DNA of 64,000 bases from Cryptomeria japonica (lineage: Eukaryota > Streptophyta > Pinopsida > Cupressales > Cupressaceae), in contig NC_081409.1 in NCBI RefSeq assembly GCF_030272615.1, positions 246,699,502-246,763,501 of the forward strand, written 5' to 3'. Both the position numbers and the translations under genes were made by a program. Below, piece after piece: positions 33,934 to 46,722 of the stretch (within the stretch, counting starts at the first letter, position 1; each line of letters opens with the position of its first letter). The notes below the pieces were generated by a model. That model did not search any database, had not been told where the DNA came from, and worked only from the letters and a program-made list of their open reading frames with translations.

Positions 33934-33991
33934 GATGCTTGGTTGACCCAAGAAGTGAGTGTCGAGGGTGGAGCCAGTGAGGTCAAGCATC
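33934..33991 (+). other. Leader hairpin of element A
   Basis: Arms GATGCTTGG (33934-33942) and TCAAGCATC (33983-33991) pair with one G-U, and the loop has GAAGTGAGTGTCG. Homologous to 20058-20116 (E) and 49513-49571 (C). Confidence 0.55.
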
Positions 33992-34338
33992 TAAGTATCC
34001 GCTCTAAATAGCATAGCCTCGGGGGCAAAACCCCATGTGGGATCAACAACTATTGTCTTGGCCAGCCATAAGAATTGTGCTTGACTTATTTTAAACATTC
34101 AAAACATTCAAGACCAAACAGCAAAACATTGTGTCTTTTGTGTCTTCAAGTGTATGCAAAACATTTTTACATCAAACAACACACTTTTCTTGGAGTCATT
34201 TTGAGTCTAGACACTTGCAAACATTGGGTCTTCATCAACATTGTGTCCTCTTGTCACAAAAAGCAGTCAAACGGTCAGATTTGGTCACAACAAAAATGAC
34301 TTCACAGATTGGAAAAAATTGCACAAATTTTGCAGAAA

Positions 34339-34517
34339 CGTGTCTGTGTCTGATATAATAGCGTTTGTGTTGTATAACCACATCTGTGAAGGGCAGAAAC
34401 ATGTCTCTGTTTCCAAAATCAATACTGCAATTTACAAAAATCTCAGAAGCGCGTTTGTGTTAAATAGAACCACGTCTGTTTCAGGAAATCGCGTCTGTGC
34501 AGTATACAGGCGCATCT
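34339..34517 (+). repeat. 20-bp-period motif array 2 in the A leader
   Basis: Eight copies start at 34339, 34360, 34379, 34400, then 34450, 34471, 34490, 34511. Spacing is strictly 21, 19, 21 within each group. Same motif as array 1. Confidence 0.9.
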
Positions 34518-35013
34518 GTGTTCAGAATTGAAAAAACTTTTACAGTCCAGCAAATAAACACAGTCAATTTCAGAATTCTTGAGCTTCCTAGGTCATTTCC
34601 CCAGGGTTTCATTTAGCATTCAACCTGTCTTTGGGTCTCACACAGTCCATCATTGCTTCACACCTTACATTACATTCACATTTCTCTAAACTTGAGTCAA
34701 AAGGTCACTTGCTTGTCCTCATCATACTTTGTCAACACGCTACATACAACAACACTTTGCTAAGTGGTCCCTCATCAAGGTCTATCACCTTTGGGTCTCA
34801 TTTGGTCTTACTTAGAGTCAAGGTCAACTTACCTCATCAAGAGAAACTATCCTCTCTTTGGAAGTCACACCTACTCTAGTACATACATACTTGGTCTTAC
34901 ACTTTGGACATTGCAAGTACACTTCAGATTCATTTACATTCCATCCAACTCTTGGTCTTCCATACTTTTTCCATTTTCATCTAGTCTAACACATCTTGGT
35001 CAATACCTAGTTC

Positions 35014-37480
35014 ATGGTTGAAACCTGTCTTCAAAAATCTAGGAGAGAAACTAAAGAGGCTCAAGAGTTCGCAAACATGAGTGTCTATGAGTATGACAAT
35101 GATGTCTTTTTCAAAACTGATCATAACACATTACCTAACATGGATGCCTATAGAAACATTCCAAATGTTGAGAACATGGACACTACAAACAACAATGATA
35201 CACACAATGACAATATGGACAGCATTTTCGTACATTCAGTAGATGTGGAAGAAACCATTATAGACCCCCGCTTCAATTGATTGATTGAGGAAATAATGAG
35301 GAGAGATAGACAATACTTCTTACAAATGATGGCACAAAGTGGAGCCAAGATACCTCATGATTTTGACATGTCTCAAATAATGGAAAATTGACCTTTGCAA
35401 CAAACTCACTCCAACATGGATCAAAGGAGACCTAATAGTGGAGGCAATAGAGGACCATATATGGTACCTGAATCACCATCATCTTTGTTTCAAAAACCAG
35501 AGGTCCCACATACACATGGTCAAGCATATGATACTCACCTTCGCAGACCATTATGGAAGTCTTATGTAGAGAGATATTCTCAATCACATACCAATGCTAA
35601 GGATCAACCACCAAAGCAATTGGATATTCAAAGGCATTCTCAAAATTTGGACACAAGAAAACCCCGTGTCAAATTTGGGGGTAACACATTAGAACATGGC
35701 ATGCCTGTAGAATATGGTATACATGCACAAAATAGATATGGTGTTCCTCAACATGAATCTATACCAAGTGGTCCATACACGCAGCATCATTATAGACCTC
35801 CTCCATATGAACATGTGTATGATCAATATCATCCATATATGCAACATGTTCCTCCTCCAATTGGTGCCTCAAGCATGGGGTATGGTCCAAGAAGTCGATC
35901 TCCACCTAAGAGCAATTTGGAACAACAAATCAGGGACTTACAAAAGAAAATGGAGGACATAAATACACCAAAGCCAACATACACAATGAGAGACATATGT
36001 CCTTATCCATTTGACAAGAGAATTCCAATGCCTCCTTTTCCTACACACTTTGTGAGGCCTAAATTTGATAAGTATAGAGGAAAAGGGGATCCTAAGGCAC
36101 ACATAAGACAGTTTTTCATAGCTTGTATTGAGGTAGCAGCAGAAGAGACATATTTGATGAGATTATTCCCACAAAGCCTAGGTGATCAAGCTATGGAATG
36201 GTTCTCCCAACTTCCACCTGGAATTAAGTCATGGGGTGACTTAGCAGAGGCATTTATTCAACATTTCTCCTACAATATAGAGACAGACATATCAGTCACT
36301 ACTTTGTGCAACACCAAGCAAAAAGATGGAGAGTCTTTTGCATAATTTTTACAAAGATGGAGAAATCTAGCCAGCAGATGCTCTTGTGAAATTCCACAAA
36401 AACAAATGGTAGAGATGTTCACCCAAAATGTTAACAAAGACATTGGATATGATCTAAGGAAAGCTTGTTCATCCACCTTCAAGGACATCATTGAAAAAGG
36501 CTTAGCAATAGAGAAGGTCCTAATTGAACAAGGAGTCATTAAGATATTCAAGGAAAACAAAGATGACTTTAAAGGAAAGGACAAGCCAAGATTTTGGAAT
36601 AAATACAAGAACACAGTCAATGAGGGTGTTGTTGATGCCAACACAGTGCGACCCAAATTCATTTTTTCGGGATCAAGTTCTCCAAACAATCAAGTGAATA
36701 CTCAAACAACTTCTAGATCACGAAGGAAGTACACTCCATTGGGAGAACCACTTGAGTTAGTTTTCAAGAAGCTAGTGGCAAACAAGGTAATCACAGTTCC
36801 AGATTTTCCTCCATATGAACCAAAGGTTAAACCAAATTGGTGGAATGATGATGAGTATTGTGAATTTCATAAGAGTAAGGGTCATAAGACAGGAAATTGT
36901 CATCGACTGAAGAACATCATACAAGATCTCATTGATAGGGGTGACATTGAGATTGAGGGACACTCATCCAATCAAGAACATGAAATGTTTAAGGAACCAT
37001 TCCCAAAACATGACAAAGGAAAAGCTAAAGCCACAGATGACCAAACCAACTATCCCAGAGCAACCTATAACTATGATTCAACTATAAATCACATTTCGAT
37101 GGACAATTACGTCTCTACCATTATCATCAAGGACAAAAACCCTGAGAATTCTACCTGGAGACCCAAGATTGTCCTAAAAGGTGTTGGATCTTCTTCCGAA
37201 CCTACCTCTGAATGTCATGTTACAACCCGTCGAGGTAAATTCACTTTGCAAGGTGCTCCAGCCAAAAACACCCCTTCTTCATCAACCAAGCCTGAGTATG
37301 AAATTATAGAACAATTAGGGAAAACACCCGCGCTCATCTCCATTCTTGAGCTCCTACGCATATCCCCCACACATAAGGTTATTCTTGACAAAATCTTGAG
37401 AGACACTATCGTTCCTACTGATCTGAACATGGACCAGTTTCAAGCCATGGTGGGATACCTTTCCATTCCACATTCCCTTA
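35014..37480 (+). pseudogene. Element A gag
   Basis: Frame 1, start ATG 35014 (MVETCLQKSRRETKEAQ, similar to E's MVATRSQKKK), which supports this start. Gln/His/Pro-rich N-terminus, gag core at about 36060-36345 (KYRGKGDPKAHIRQF, MEWFSQLPPGIKSW), CHHC knuckle CEFHKSKGHKTGNC at 36859-36900. In-frame stops: TGA 35278, TGA 35392, TAA 36343; each is one transition from a sense codon. It would form the virus-like particle and package RNA. Confidence 0.9.
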
Positions 37481-39420
37481 CATTCACAGAAGCTGACGAC
37501 GCCTCCATAAGTCAGCCACATAATGCACCACTACACATTGAAGCCTTCATACACAAACATCGAATAAAATGAATCCTGATAGATGGAGGAGCTGGTCTAA
37601 ACATTTGTACATTGAGCACAATTAAACAATTGGGATATTCTGATAAAGCTATGAATTCTACAAACAAAATCACCATCAAGGCATATGATGATGAAGAGTG
37701 TTCATCCAAGGGCATAGTCACCTTACCTCTCAGAGTTGGGCCAGTTACGAAGGATATGGTTTGTCAAGTCCTAGATCTAGATCTCACTTACAACATATTG
37801 CTAGGATGTCCTTGGATTCATGAAATGAGGGTAGTCCCATCTACATATCACCAATGCATTAAGTTTCCTCACAATGGAGTGGAGGTAACAGTTAACGGTG
37901 ATCCTAATCCATTCATATACTGCAATAACCTGAGATCAAAAAATGAGACCATCATTCCTAGTAATCATGAAGTTGTTCCTTCTTCGGCATACATTGATCC
38001 TAAGTCATTAAAACCTTCGACATCAAAACAAGGTGAGCTTAAAGGCAAATTTCAAGACAAGGGCATGGGGGAATACACTTTAAATCAGACCATGTACTTA
38101 CAACAGGTCATGAGTTCACCAAAAGAATATGGAAGACCACATCCTAACAAGCAAGTATCCATCATTGTACTCAAATGGGACCCTACTACCTTTCAAAGAT
38201 GGGGCGAACTAGAAGAGGAAGACTTATACAAAATGCTATACAAAGACATTGAAGATGATACACAAGATCACATCAGTCTACCATGTGAGAAATATGGCAA
38301 AGGTTTCAAGATCCTAGAAAAATTCGGGTATGATGGAAAAAACCCTCTTGGGTTACGAAAGGAAGGCATCATTGAACCTTTACAACCTGAATTGACTTTC
38401 AAAAAGGAACGCTCAAAGGGACTTGGTTTCCTGACTTCCAAGGTCCACACTCAAAGGACAAAAGAAGCCCTACAAATCAAGGCTGCCAAAATTCAACAAG
38501 AGGATCGCTATTCCACAAATTCCAATGAATGGGAATGGGGTTCAGACAAATCTTCCAGTGATTATGAGCTCACCGAAACATTCAGAGAGCCAGATGAACC
38601 CATAGAAGAAGAGGAATTTTATAAAAGATTCAAAGTTGGTCAAGAAACAACCCATGAGGATTCCACACAGTCCTTGTCTCTAGGTCCTAAGTTGAAATCA
38701 CATAGGATGAGAACACCTGTTCCAGAATGCGCTACTAGTGATGATAATTTGGATTCGTTCGTGATCGAGACTGATGAGGAGAGTGCCATCAATGACCTCG
38801 ATAATTACCTTGACATACCCAAATATAACTACATCTTCACTCTTAGCCCCACTAACTTCAAAGACATTAAAGGCCTTCCCCTTGTTCACCACCAACTCAT
38901 TGACTGGGATCATGAAGGATCTGCACAGTTTGACACATTCCAAAATGATGAAGCTTTTATTGACTATCTTGGCATACAAGATGATCTTCCCCCTAGGGAC
39001 CATAAAGCGGGATACACTATAGAACTCAATAGCGTGGCATATTTTGGTGAGGGTGTCGGACCTTCCAGTCGCAAAAATGTGAAAATAAGAACAAACCAAG
39101 GGTCTTATGGTGAAAACCACACTGTGGCACTGCCTGACCCCAAAAAAGTAAAAAGAAAGGACGTATCTAAGGGCAAAAACCTCTCTGAGGCACCCGAAGA
39201 TGGAAGGCTCGACATTCTCCTAGCATCATATGAGGAAAAGTCATCCATGTTGGTAGAGGAGACTATCAAAACAAACATTGGTACAGAAGAGGTTCCACAC
39301 AACATATTCCTGGCTCAATCATTGACAGAGTCAGGAAGGTCAAAATTCATAAGTTTCTTCAAAGAACGACAAATCAACTTTGCCTGGTCATACGCTGATA
39401 TGCCTGGATTGGATCCCAAT
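37481..39420 (+). pseudogene. Element A protease and linker
   Basis: Frame 1, continuous with gag. TGA at 37570 lies just before the protease active site LIDGGAGLN (Asp codon 37582). The DGG triad, rather than DSG or DTG, is common in Tat elements. A G-patch-like stretch follows (GYDGKNPLGLRKEG ... RSKGLGF, about 38326-38430), then an acidic linker with conserved HHQLIDWD near 38890. The role is polyprotein cleavage; the G-patch may bind nucleic acid. Confidence 0.85.
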
Positions 39421-40530
39421 TTGGTAATGCATCATTTGATAGTTAAACCGGGGGCAAAACTAGTGAAACATAAATTAAGAAAGATGCATCCACAAGTCGC
39501 ATTATTGGTCAAAGCAGAGCTTGAGAAATTATTGGACGTCGGTTTCATACGCCCAATTGATTATCTTGAATGGATCTCCAACTTAGTGCCTGTGAGTAAA
39601 CTAGATCGCAGCATCAAAATATGTACAGATTTCAGAGACATCAACAAAGCTTGTCCTAAGGATGACTTCCCATTACGAAATATTGACTTGATTGTCGATC
39701 TCACAGTAGGTCATGAAATGTTATCGTTGATGGATGGATTCTCTGGTTATAATCAAATAAAGATCGCGTTTGAGGATCAACACAAAACATCATTCACTTG
39801 TCCTTGGGGAACTTTCTACTGGAATGTCATGCCCTTTGGGCTAAAAAATGCAGGTGCTACATATCAAAGAGCCATGACTACTATCTTTCATGGTCTCATG
39901 CACGTAACTATGGAAGATTATGTCGACGACCTCTTGGGCAAATCAATAGATAGAAATACACATTTGGACATACTTTCAGTCATCTTTGATCGGTTGGAAA
40001 AATACAAAGTAAGATTAAACCCCAAGAAATGTGTCTTTGGAGTAACCTCCAGGAAGCTCCTAGGATTCATTGTATCCAAAAGAGGAATCGAAGCTAATCC
40101 AGCAAAAATCAAGGCCATCCTAGAGATGCAACCACCAAGAAATATCAGTCAACTTTGGTCTTTACAAGGGAGACTCCAGTCCATACGAAGATTCATAGCG
40201 CAACTTGCAGATAAGTGTAATCCTTTTCAGCACCTGCTACATAAAAACATCAAATTCAAATGGGATGATAACTGTCAACAGGCTTTCCAGACACTCAAAG
40301 ATTATCTTTTGAATCCGCCAGTTCTGATGCCACCAGTTCCAGATCAGCCTCTGTTACTAGACATAACAGCTACTCCAACAGCACTGGGGGAACTCTTAGC
40401 ACAACAAATTGCTAAGGGCAAGGAAAAAGTAGTATACTATATCAATCACACATTGGTGGGATATGAGCTAAACTACACACCAATTAAGCGTGCATGTCTT
40501 GCTGTGGTCTTTGCTTCGCAAAAATTATGA
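39421..40530 (+). pseudogene. Element A reverse transcriptase and RNase H
   Basis: Frame 1 and the longest intact part of the polyprotein. Motifs: CTDFRDINKACPKDDFPL (about 39622), LMDGFSGYNQI (about 39730), MPFGLKNAGATYQ (about 39829), catalytic YVDD at 39919-39930, NPKKCVFGVTSRKLLGF (about 40018). RNase H follows from about 40260 with YELNYTPIKRACLAVV, ending at an in-frame TGA 40528 (fits CGA-to-TGA). Copies RNA to DNA and degrades the template. Confidence 0.95.
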
Positions 40531-41148
40531 CATTACATGCTCACTCATAAGACTAAGTTGGTTGTAAGAATCGATCCATTGAAATACCTTCTCAATAAAG
40601 CAACACTTACTGGGCGACGGGCCAAATGGGTAATGATCTTGAGTGAATTCGACATCGAGTATGTGGACAGAAAAGCAATAAAAGGACAAGCCATCGCAGA
40701 TCAATTAGTAGATGCCCCCATGATAGATGATGTTCCTCTAAGTTCAGAATTTCCAGATGAATCCATTTTAACAATGTCACATGCGAAGCCATGGCAACTG
40801 TACTTTGACGGCTCATACACACAGCATGGGGCAAGAGCTGGCATCCTCTTTATAACTCCTCAAGGGGATTCTATACCAAAATCATATTGCTTATCATTTC
40901 CTTGCACTAATAATATAGCAGAGTATGAGGCATTAACAACTAGATTACGGATTGTAGTTCAATGGAAGATCCAGGAACTTCGTGCTTTTGGGGACTCTCA
41001 ACTTGTAATCCATCAAGCAACTGATGATTACCAAACAAAGGATGAAAAATTAATGCCCTACAAACAAATGGTGGATGACATGAAACAACACTTCACAAAG
41101 ATAGACTTTGAGTAGATACCAAGAGAGCAGAATCGAGTCGCAGATGCC
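40531..41148 (+). pseudogene. Element A second (archaeal-type) RNase H
   Basis: Frame 1. After the linker (GRRAKWVMILSEFDIEY) the domain reads LYFDGSYTQHGARAGIL, NNIAEYEALTTRL and FGDSQLVIHQ, with the acidic residues of the RNase H fold. A TAG at 41113 ends it early. The dual RNase H arrangement is the defining trait of the Tat lineage. Confidence 0.9.
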
Positions 41149-42536
41149 ATGGCTACAATTGCTTCACTGATCAATCTACCTCCAAATGAGACCCGCTATG
41201 AGTTCTTGGTGGATAACCTTTTGGTTCCTTCATATGAAATCATTCCTACTGAGATGATATGTGTCGTCGGTCTCGAGTCCCAGTTATATGGTTCCATTTT
41301 CACATACCTTCGTGACAATACCCTACCTCCTGATCTATCAAATAACCAACATCGCACTTTCATTTGCCAATCCTCTCGATATGTCATGGTAGCTGCTATC
41401 CTATACCGGCGAGGTCTAGATGGCACTCTTGTTATATGTTTAGAAAGCGACAAAGCTCAGATTGCGTTACATGAAGTACATGAAGGGATATGTGGTCCAC
41501 ATGCTAGTGGTCCTACCTTAGCCAAGAAACTCATCAGGATTGGATATTACTAGCCCAATATGGAAAAGGACTCATATCAGCTTGTCAAGAAATGTAAGCA
41601 ATGTCAAATTCATGGAGACCTCATACATGTGCCAGCACAAGAACTTCAACCAATTGCATCTCCTTGGCCCTTTTGTCAGTGGGGACTCGATATCATAGGC
41701 GAGATTCACCCTCCTTCTTCCAATAGTCATAAATTCATTATCACTGCCACAGAGTATTTCACAAAATGGATTGAAGTCTTGCCTCTCACACAAGTCACTG
41801 GAAAACAGATTGCTATGTTCATCCTCAACTATATCATTTGCCGATACGGTATTCCTGTTTCCATTATCACTGATAACGGGTGTCCCTTCAAAAATTAGGA
41901 TGTTCGTGAACTCTGTGACCGCTTCCATATTTCCCATCGTTTCTCCATGCCATATTACCCCCAAGGTAATGGTCAAGCTGAGGCATCTAATAAGACAATC
42001 CTTAAGATCCTAAAAAAGACAGTCGACGATGCTGGCCATAATTGGCATATCCAACTTAATCCTGCACTTTGGGCATACCGCACAAGTGTTCGCACACCTA
42101 CAAGAGCTACACCCTATTCACTTGTCTACGACGCTAAAGCCATCTTGCCTATTGAGGTCAACCCTCTTTACGAGTCTCTTTGTAAAACATTATCAGTGAT
42201 GAAGACTATAGGGTCTCTCACTTACAAGAACTTGAACTACTGGATGAATGAAGACAAACTGCTTTTAATCATCTCAAGGCTTACCAACAACGAATGATTC
42301 GTAGCAACAATCACAAGGTCAAGCCTCGCACATTTGAGGTAGGTGATTTGGTTCTCAGAGAAACCCCAAAAAATCAGCAAGATAGAGAGAAGAAGGGCAA
42401 GTTCAAACCAAATTGGCTTGGTCCTTACATCATTACAGCAGCATATGGATCTGGTGCATATCAGCTCTCAACTACAGAAGGTGAACCTTTGGAGAATCCT
42501 ATCAATAGCATGCACCTTCGCAGGTTTTACACATAG
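41149..42536 (+). pseudogene. Element A integrase
   Basis: HHCC zinc domain at about 41470-41620 (HEVHEGICGPHASG ... CKQCQIHG). Catalytic triad: Asp in WGLDIIGEI (41689), Asp in IITDNG (about 41872), Glu in GQAEASNKT (about 41977). TAG 41551 and TAG 41896 interrupt, the latter inside the core. A frameshift between about 42180 and 42290 moves the C-terminal domain (FEVGDLVL, NWLGPYII) to frame 3; it ends at 42536. Confidence 0.92.
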
Positions 42537-44231
42537 CTCTTCAGAGTATCCTAATTCAAAAATACAAAAAAAAAAAAAAATTCAAAAAATTCAAAAATAC
42601 AAAAAAAAATCGTTACTTGCTGAAAACCTAGCAAACAGGCACCTTGTGACACAAAAAACAATGAAAAATTGAAAAAGTAAAGAGAAATAATTTCGTCCAA
42701 TGGTGAAAACCACTTCGGTGGTGCCCTGGGCAAGTACCATGGTGAAAACTGGGTCACCAGCGCCATGCGTAGAGACATTGCTCCTCCCTCCTTCAGGATT
42801 CACTTTCATCCTTTCACTTTGCACACACTCACAACCTATTCGTTCATAATAAACTTACCCATTCCCATCATGGCTTGTTATTGATCTACCCAAGATTGGT
42901 TAGCCATTCATAATAAACCTCCATTTTCACTCCCTTTCTATTCATAATAAATCAGATCCTATCTGTGGCTAAGGCAAATCCTACGTCTAGTGATGGGTGT
43001 GGAACTGAGAACATCACATGTTTCGAGGAGTACAGTTTCTTCCAGCTTCCTTCAGTCTATCCGTGCACAATCCGTAATAAAGCAACATTTGCATCATAGA
43101 TCCGCAATAAAGTATCAGTTTCATGGATTCAGTCAGTTTCAGATGAGACAGCAGCAACAATGGGCTTCAACAAAATCAAATCTGTCAACAGACTCAGACA
43201 ACATTATGGTTCAGTGCTATCTATCCTTTTTGTGAAAGTAAACATTGTGACCACAATCAAATAAGACTTATACAAGTGACAAGAGACACTAAACTTGAGG
43301 ACTACAATGGATGTTGGTGTCGAGTCTTGGTTTTCTTTTGATTTTATCTTTTGGTGACATGTCTTTTAGCTTTTCCACGATGTCTCTGACTAGAGATTCT
43401 ATCTCCAAGATGTTTTTGACTAGAAAGGTGAGGATGGGGTATCGTCACCTATTTGTATTTGCTATCTGTGGATTGTCTCTTAGTAATGCTATGACTTGTC
43501 CAAGGATACGAGGACACTGTGAGTCTAGTATGAACTAGGGCATTCCTTGTTTGCAACTGTCTTATCTCCATGCAAATGGGTACAATGACTTTCTGGGTCA
43601 AACATATGCCTCGATTGTCATAACCTACTTGCCATAATAAAGCTCAATGATGATAACACACAAGAAGCTCTTTCACTTTCATATCTTCTATCTTTCATCC
43701 CCCTTTCTTGATTGACTTTCATTGTCCTTCTTGAGTTTACGTAGCCTACTATCACATGACTGAGTATAATGACACACCAAAAACATTTGCATTTCATGTA
43801 ATTGCACCTGCATTACCACATATAAACATTTCATACATACATATAGATATCACAACTACATCACATCCTGCACACAACACCTGTTAGCACAATTTACATT
43901 TGCATTATCATATTCATCTGCATTACATACATTCACATTTGCATCATGCATACACATTTTAAAACATAAAAGAACACAAAAATATTGCATTTCATCATGT
44001 ACATATTTGCATCCATATCATAAGCATCACATAGAAACATCATAGAAACACATAGAAGCATCACATAGGTAGACATGCATATAGCTGCTGCAAAGAAGAA
44101 TCATCTCATATATATAAATCAAAAGTGTCATGATACAATGATGTCAAAACCATATGGCTACAATCACCCGCAGGTGTCTACATCATCATACAAAAATGAT
44201 ACAATACTGATACATAGGGAGCCCTCTACGG
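42537..44231 (+). other. Spacer between A pol and the antisense gene
   Basis: No conserved protein. 42555-42610 is A-rich (aaaaattc repeats). 43780-44070 is a low-complexity run of cattt/acata/gcat words; element B has a similar run at 53030-53830 in the same position. Confidence 0.5.
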
Positions 44232-46182
44232 CTATGATAAACTCCCTCCCTCGGAGCTGCTTGGCCTCGACGGAATCTGAGCCCCTGAAGGACCTGCCCC
44301 AGGATCATCCCTCCTATCCCCTCTATCTGGTGGTGGTGGAGGACCCATAACCCCACCACTAGATGCCTGTCTCCTCCAGCTCCCTCTCGTAGTTGTTGCT
44401 GTCCGCGATGGTCTATGGAAGCTCCTCGCCCGCTGATCAGCTGGCACCGCACCATAATAGAGATCCCACCAATAGCCTATCTCCTCTCCTGCCCACAGGA
44501 TGTAGGAATATCCAGCCCCTGTGTCCTCTACTGCCTGCCTCCCAGCCCTCAGTGTTGTCTCGGCCTCTATGTAGCACTGAATGGGTTGATCTCGCTCCCG
44601 CTTAGTATCTCTGAGCCGCCTCCTGAGTCTATCCCTCTCCCTCTCCAGGTCTTGGATCTCATCTGCCTGTCCCTGGAAAATCTCCCTCAGCTCAGTCAGC
44701 TCATCCTCCTTTGCCTCAGTCCCCTATGGCTCCCCCTGTATTGGTGCCTGCCCCTGTGCCTGTGCCTGTACTAGTGGCGGTACATGTACTTGTCCCTGTA
44801 CCTGTCCCTATCTAGGACCCTGTGCTACTGGCACCTGTAGCGGTAATCCACCACGACCCCTCACCACCCGAGTCTGCCTGTCCTCTCTACCCTCCCTCCG
44901 CGGTGCCACCCTCCTCTCTCCAACTGCCCCCCTCCTCCTCCGTCGGCCTCTACCCCCATCATCTCCATCGTCATCACCATCCCCACCACCATCTCCATCT
45001 AGTACCTCTCCTAGATCCGTCAGGCGTGGGAATGGATGCTCGGCCCAGTATGCTGTGTACTCAGCATCCATGTCGGCATCCTCGATCTCAAGCCATATTA
45101 ACCAGGGTAGGGGCATCATCTCTACTAGCTGTGTAACAGCCTGATCATATGATAGTAATGGCCCAAACTGCGCCTGATCCTTGATAGTCCGTGCATACAT
45201 GCCTGAACCCCGTGGCATTTGTTGGATCCTGCCGAACTGCCTGCCCACCCTGTCCACTAGCTGCCTCTCCAGTACATAGGGCATCTGCCCAATCAGATAC
45301 CTGCTCTGGAAGGTGTAGGGTAGCTCTACCGCATCATCCTCCCACTGCTCACACCCCAGGTATGGCCTCCATATAACCATATCAATGTCATCAATAACCC
45401 GCTGCCAGTGCTCTAACCTACCAATCTGTGGCTGCAAGGTGATCATGTCGTACAAATGCACAAAACTGCGTCTGTGACCTCTTCCCCTGAAGTGTATCAG
45501 TCTCATCACCGGTAGATGCTCATAGGCCCACACTTGTAACAATGTGACCCCGCAGCCCAATCCCACTGACCCATGGTACACAAACTAATGCAACTCGTAA
45601 TATAGGTGCACCAGCACGCACGGACCCCAGGCATATCTGGTGTGTTGTGTCACCAGTGTCTCCAATGCACCTCCCCAGCCCATAGCCAACCCTCATGTCA
45701 CTCTATCTGGACACAAGAACCCACTGATCGCTCCTCCTATCACCGTTGGTGGTGCCAATCCTGTCTGTGTCATGGTATCCCATGCCACATGCCCTGCCCT
45801 CATCTCTAGTCCTGGGTCCCGAAACACTCGTCTTAGGGCCTCCTTGTCTCCATCTCGATCGTAGGGAATTAGCTTCCCATCGATTGGTATCCGCAGAATC
45901 CTGTATACATCCTCCAGGGTGACTGTCTTCTCACCCATCAGCAAATGAAAGGTGCAAGTCTCGGAGTGCCACCTCTCCGCCAGTGCAGTCAGTAGTCCCA
46001 TGTTCGCCCAAAACTCAGGCACATACAGAATATGTCTCAGACCCATAGCCTCAATAGTCACTTTGTCCTCGAAGGTCAGCTCAGGTCGCAACCTCTGAGT
46101 CGATTGGAATCTCTCCCGTGACTCCAACATAGGCAAATACTCCTGCAGTCAAGCAAATCAATCATGTCAATCATAGTGGCAT

Positions 46183-46427
46183 TCACTATTCATCACAAAG
46201 TGTTGCTTCTATCCTAGTGGTACTCCCTGTTCATCACAAAGTACTACGTGTTTTGCACTCCCTGTTCATCACAAAGTGCTGCTCACATTTGCACTCCCTG
46301 TTCATCACAAAGTGCTCCTCACATTTGCACTCATTGTTCATCACAAAGTGTTGCTCATATTTTAGTACTCCCTATTCATCACAAAGTACTATATCTTGGT
46401 ACTCACTGTTCATCACAAAGTGCCTTG
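46183..46427 (+). repeat. Seven ~36-bp repeats with TTCATCACAAAGT core
   Basis: Cores (tcatcac) start at 46190, 46231, 46266, 46302, 46338, 46376 and 46410. The consensus contains cactccctgttcatcacaaa. Same core as E's repeat at 19435-19562, in the same element-sense orientation. Confidence 0.9.
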
Positions 46428-46657
46428 ATCTATCATATCCTAGGGCCTCTACTTGAGTGAATCCTCTTGAGTAGTTTCCTAATTGGTAACGTATGTACTA
46501 TCACAAAATTGTCAATCCTAGCCCTATTTGCAATCCTAGTCTTCCTTAGAGGACCTTCTTGAGTGTATCCTCTCAGCAGCTTATCCAATTGACAGCGTAT
46601 GTTCATCACAGAACTGTCGATTTGACCTAGAAGACACAAATTCACATTTTTGAACAC

Positions 46658-46722
46658 AAACGCGTTTTTCATCACAGACTCGCCTAGCACAAACACAGAC
46701 GCGCCTAGCGAGCACAGATGCG
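46658..46722 (-). repeat. Inverted copies of the 20-bp-period motif in the antisense intron
   Basis: On the minus strand CGCGTTT, CGAGTCTGTG, CGCGTCTGTG and CGCATCTGTG have ends at 46664, 46682, 46703 and 46722 (18, 21, 19 bp apart). This is the leader motif, in sense orientation for the antisense transcript. Confidence 0.8.

Larger units (their letters stand above)
32764..35013 (+). other. Leader of element A
   Basis: About 2.25 kb without coding capacity. It holds two arrays of a cgcgtctgtgt motif (32894-33106, 34339-34517) at ~20-bp spacing, a block conserved with C and E (about 33480-34080), and a hairpin at 33934-33991. Such long leaders may be spliced in Tat elements, but I could not define introns here. 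Confidence 0.6.

Noticed and set aside
33480-34080. tRNA or structured ncRNA gene in the conserved leader block
   Set aside because: No cloverleaf or A/B-box pair was found; conservation among A, C and E fits an element leader better.
38326-38430. G-patch-like motif as a sign of a captured splicing factor
   Set aside because: It recurs in A, E, F and G as part of the element polyprotein and is probably an old element feature.
38268-41976. Minus-strand open frames of 60-140 codons under A pol
   Set aside because: They are shadows of the conserved plus-strand polyprotein.
44393-45376. Plus-strand Pro/Ser-rich open frames
   Set aside because: They lie opposite the antisense PMD gene, and their composition follows its GC-rich codons.
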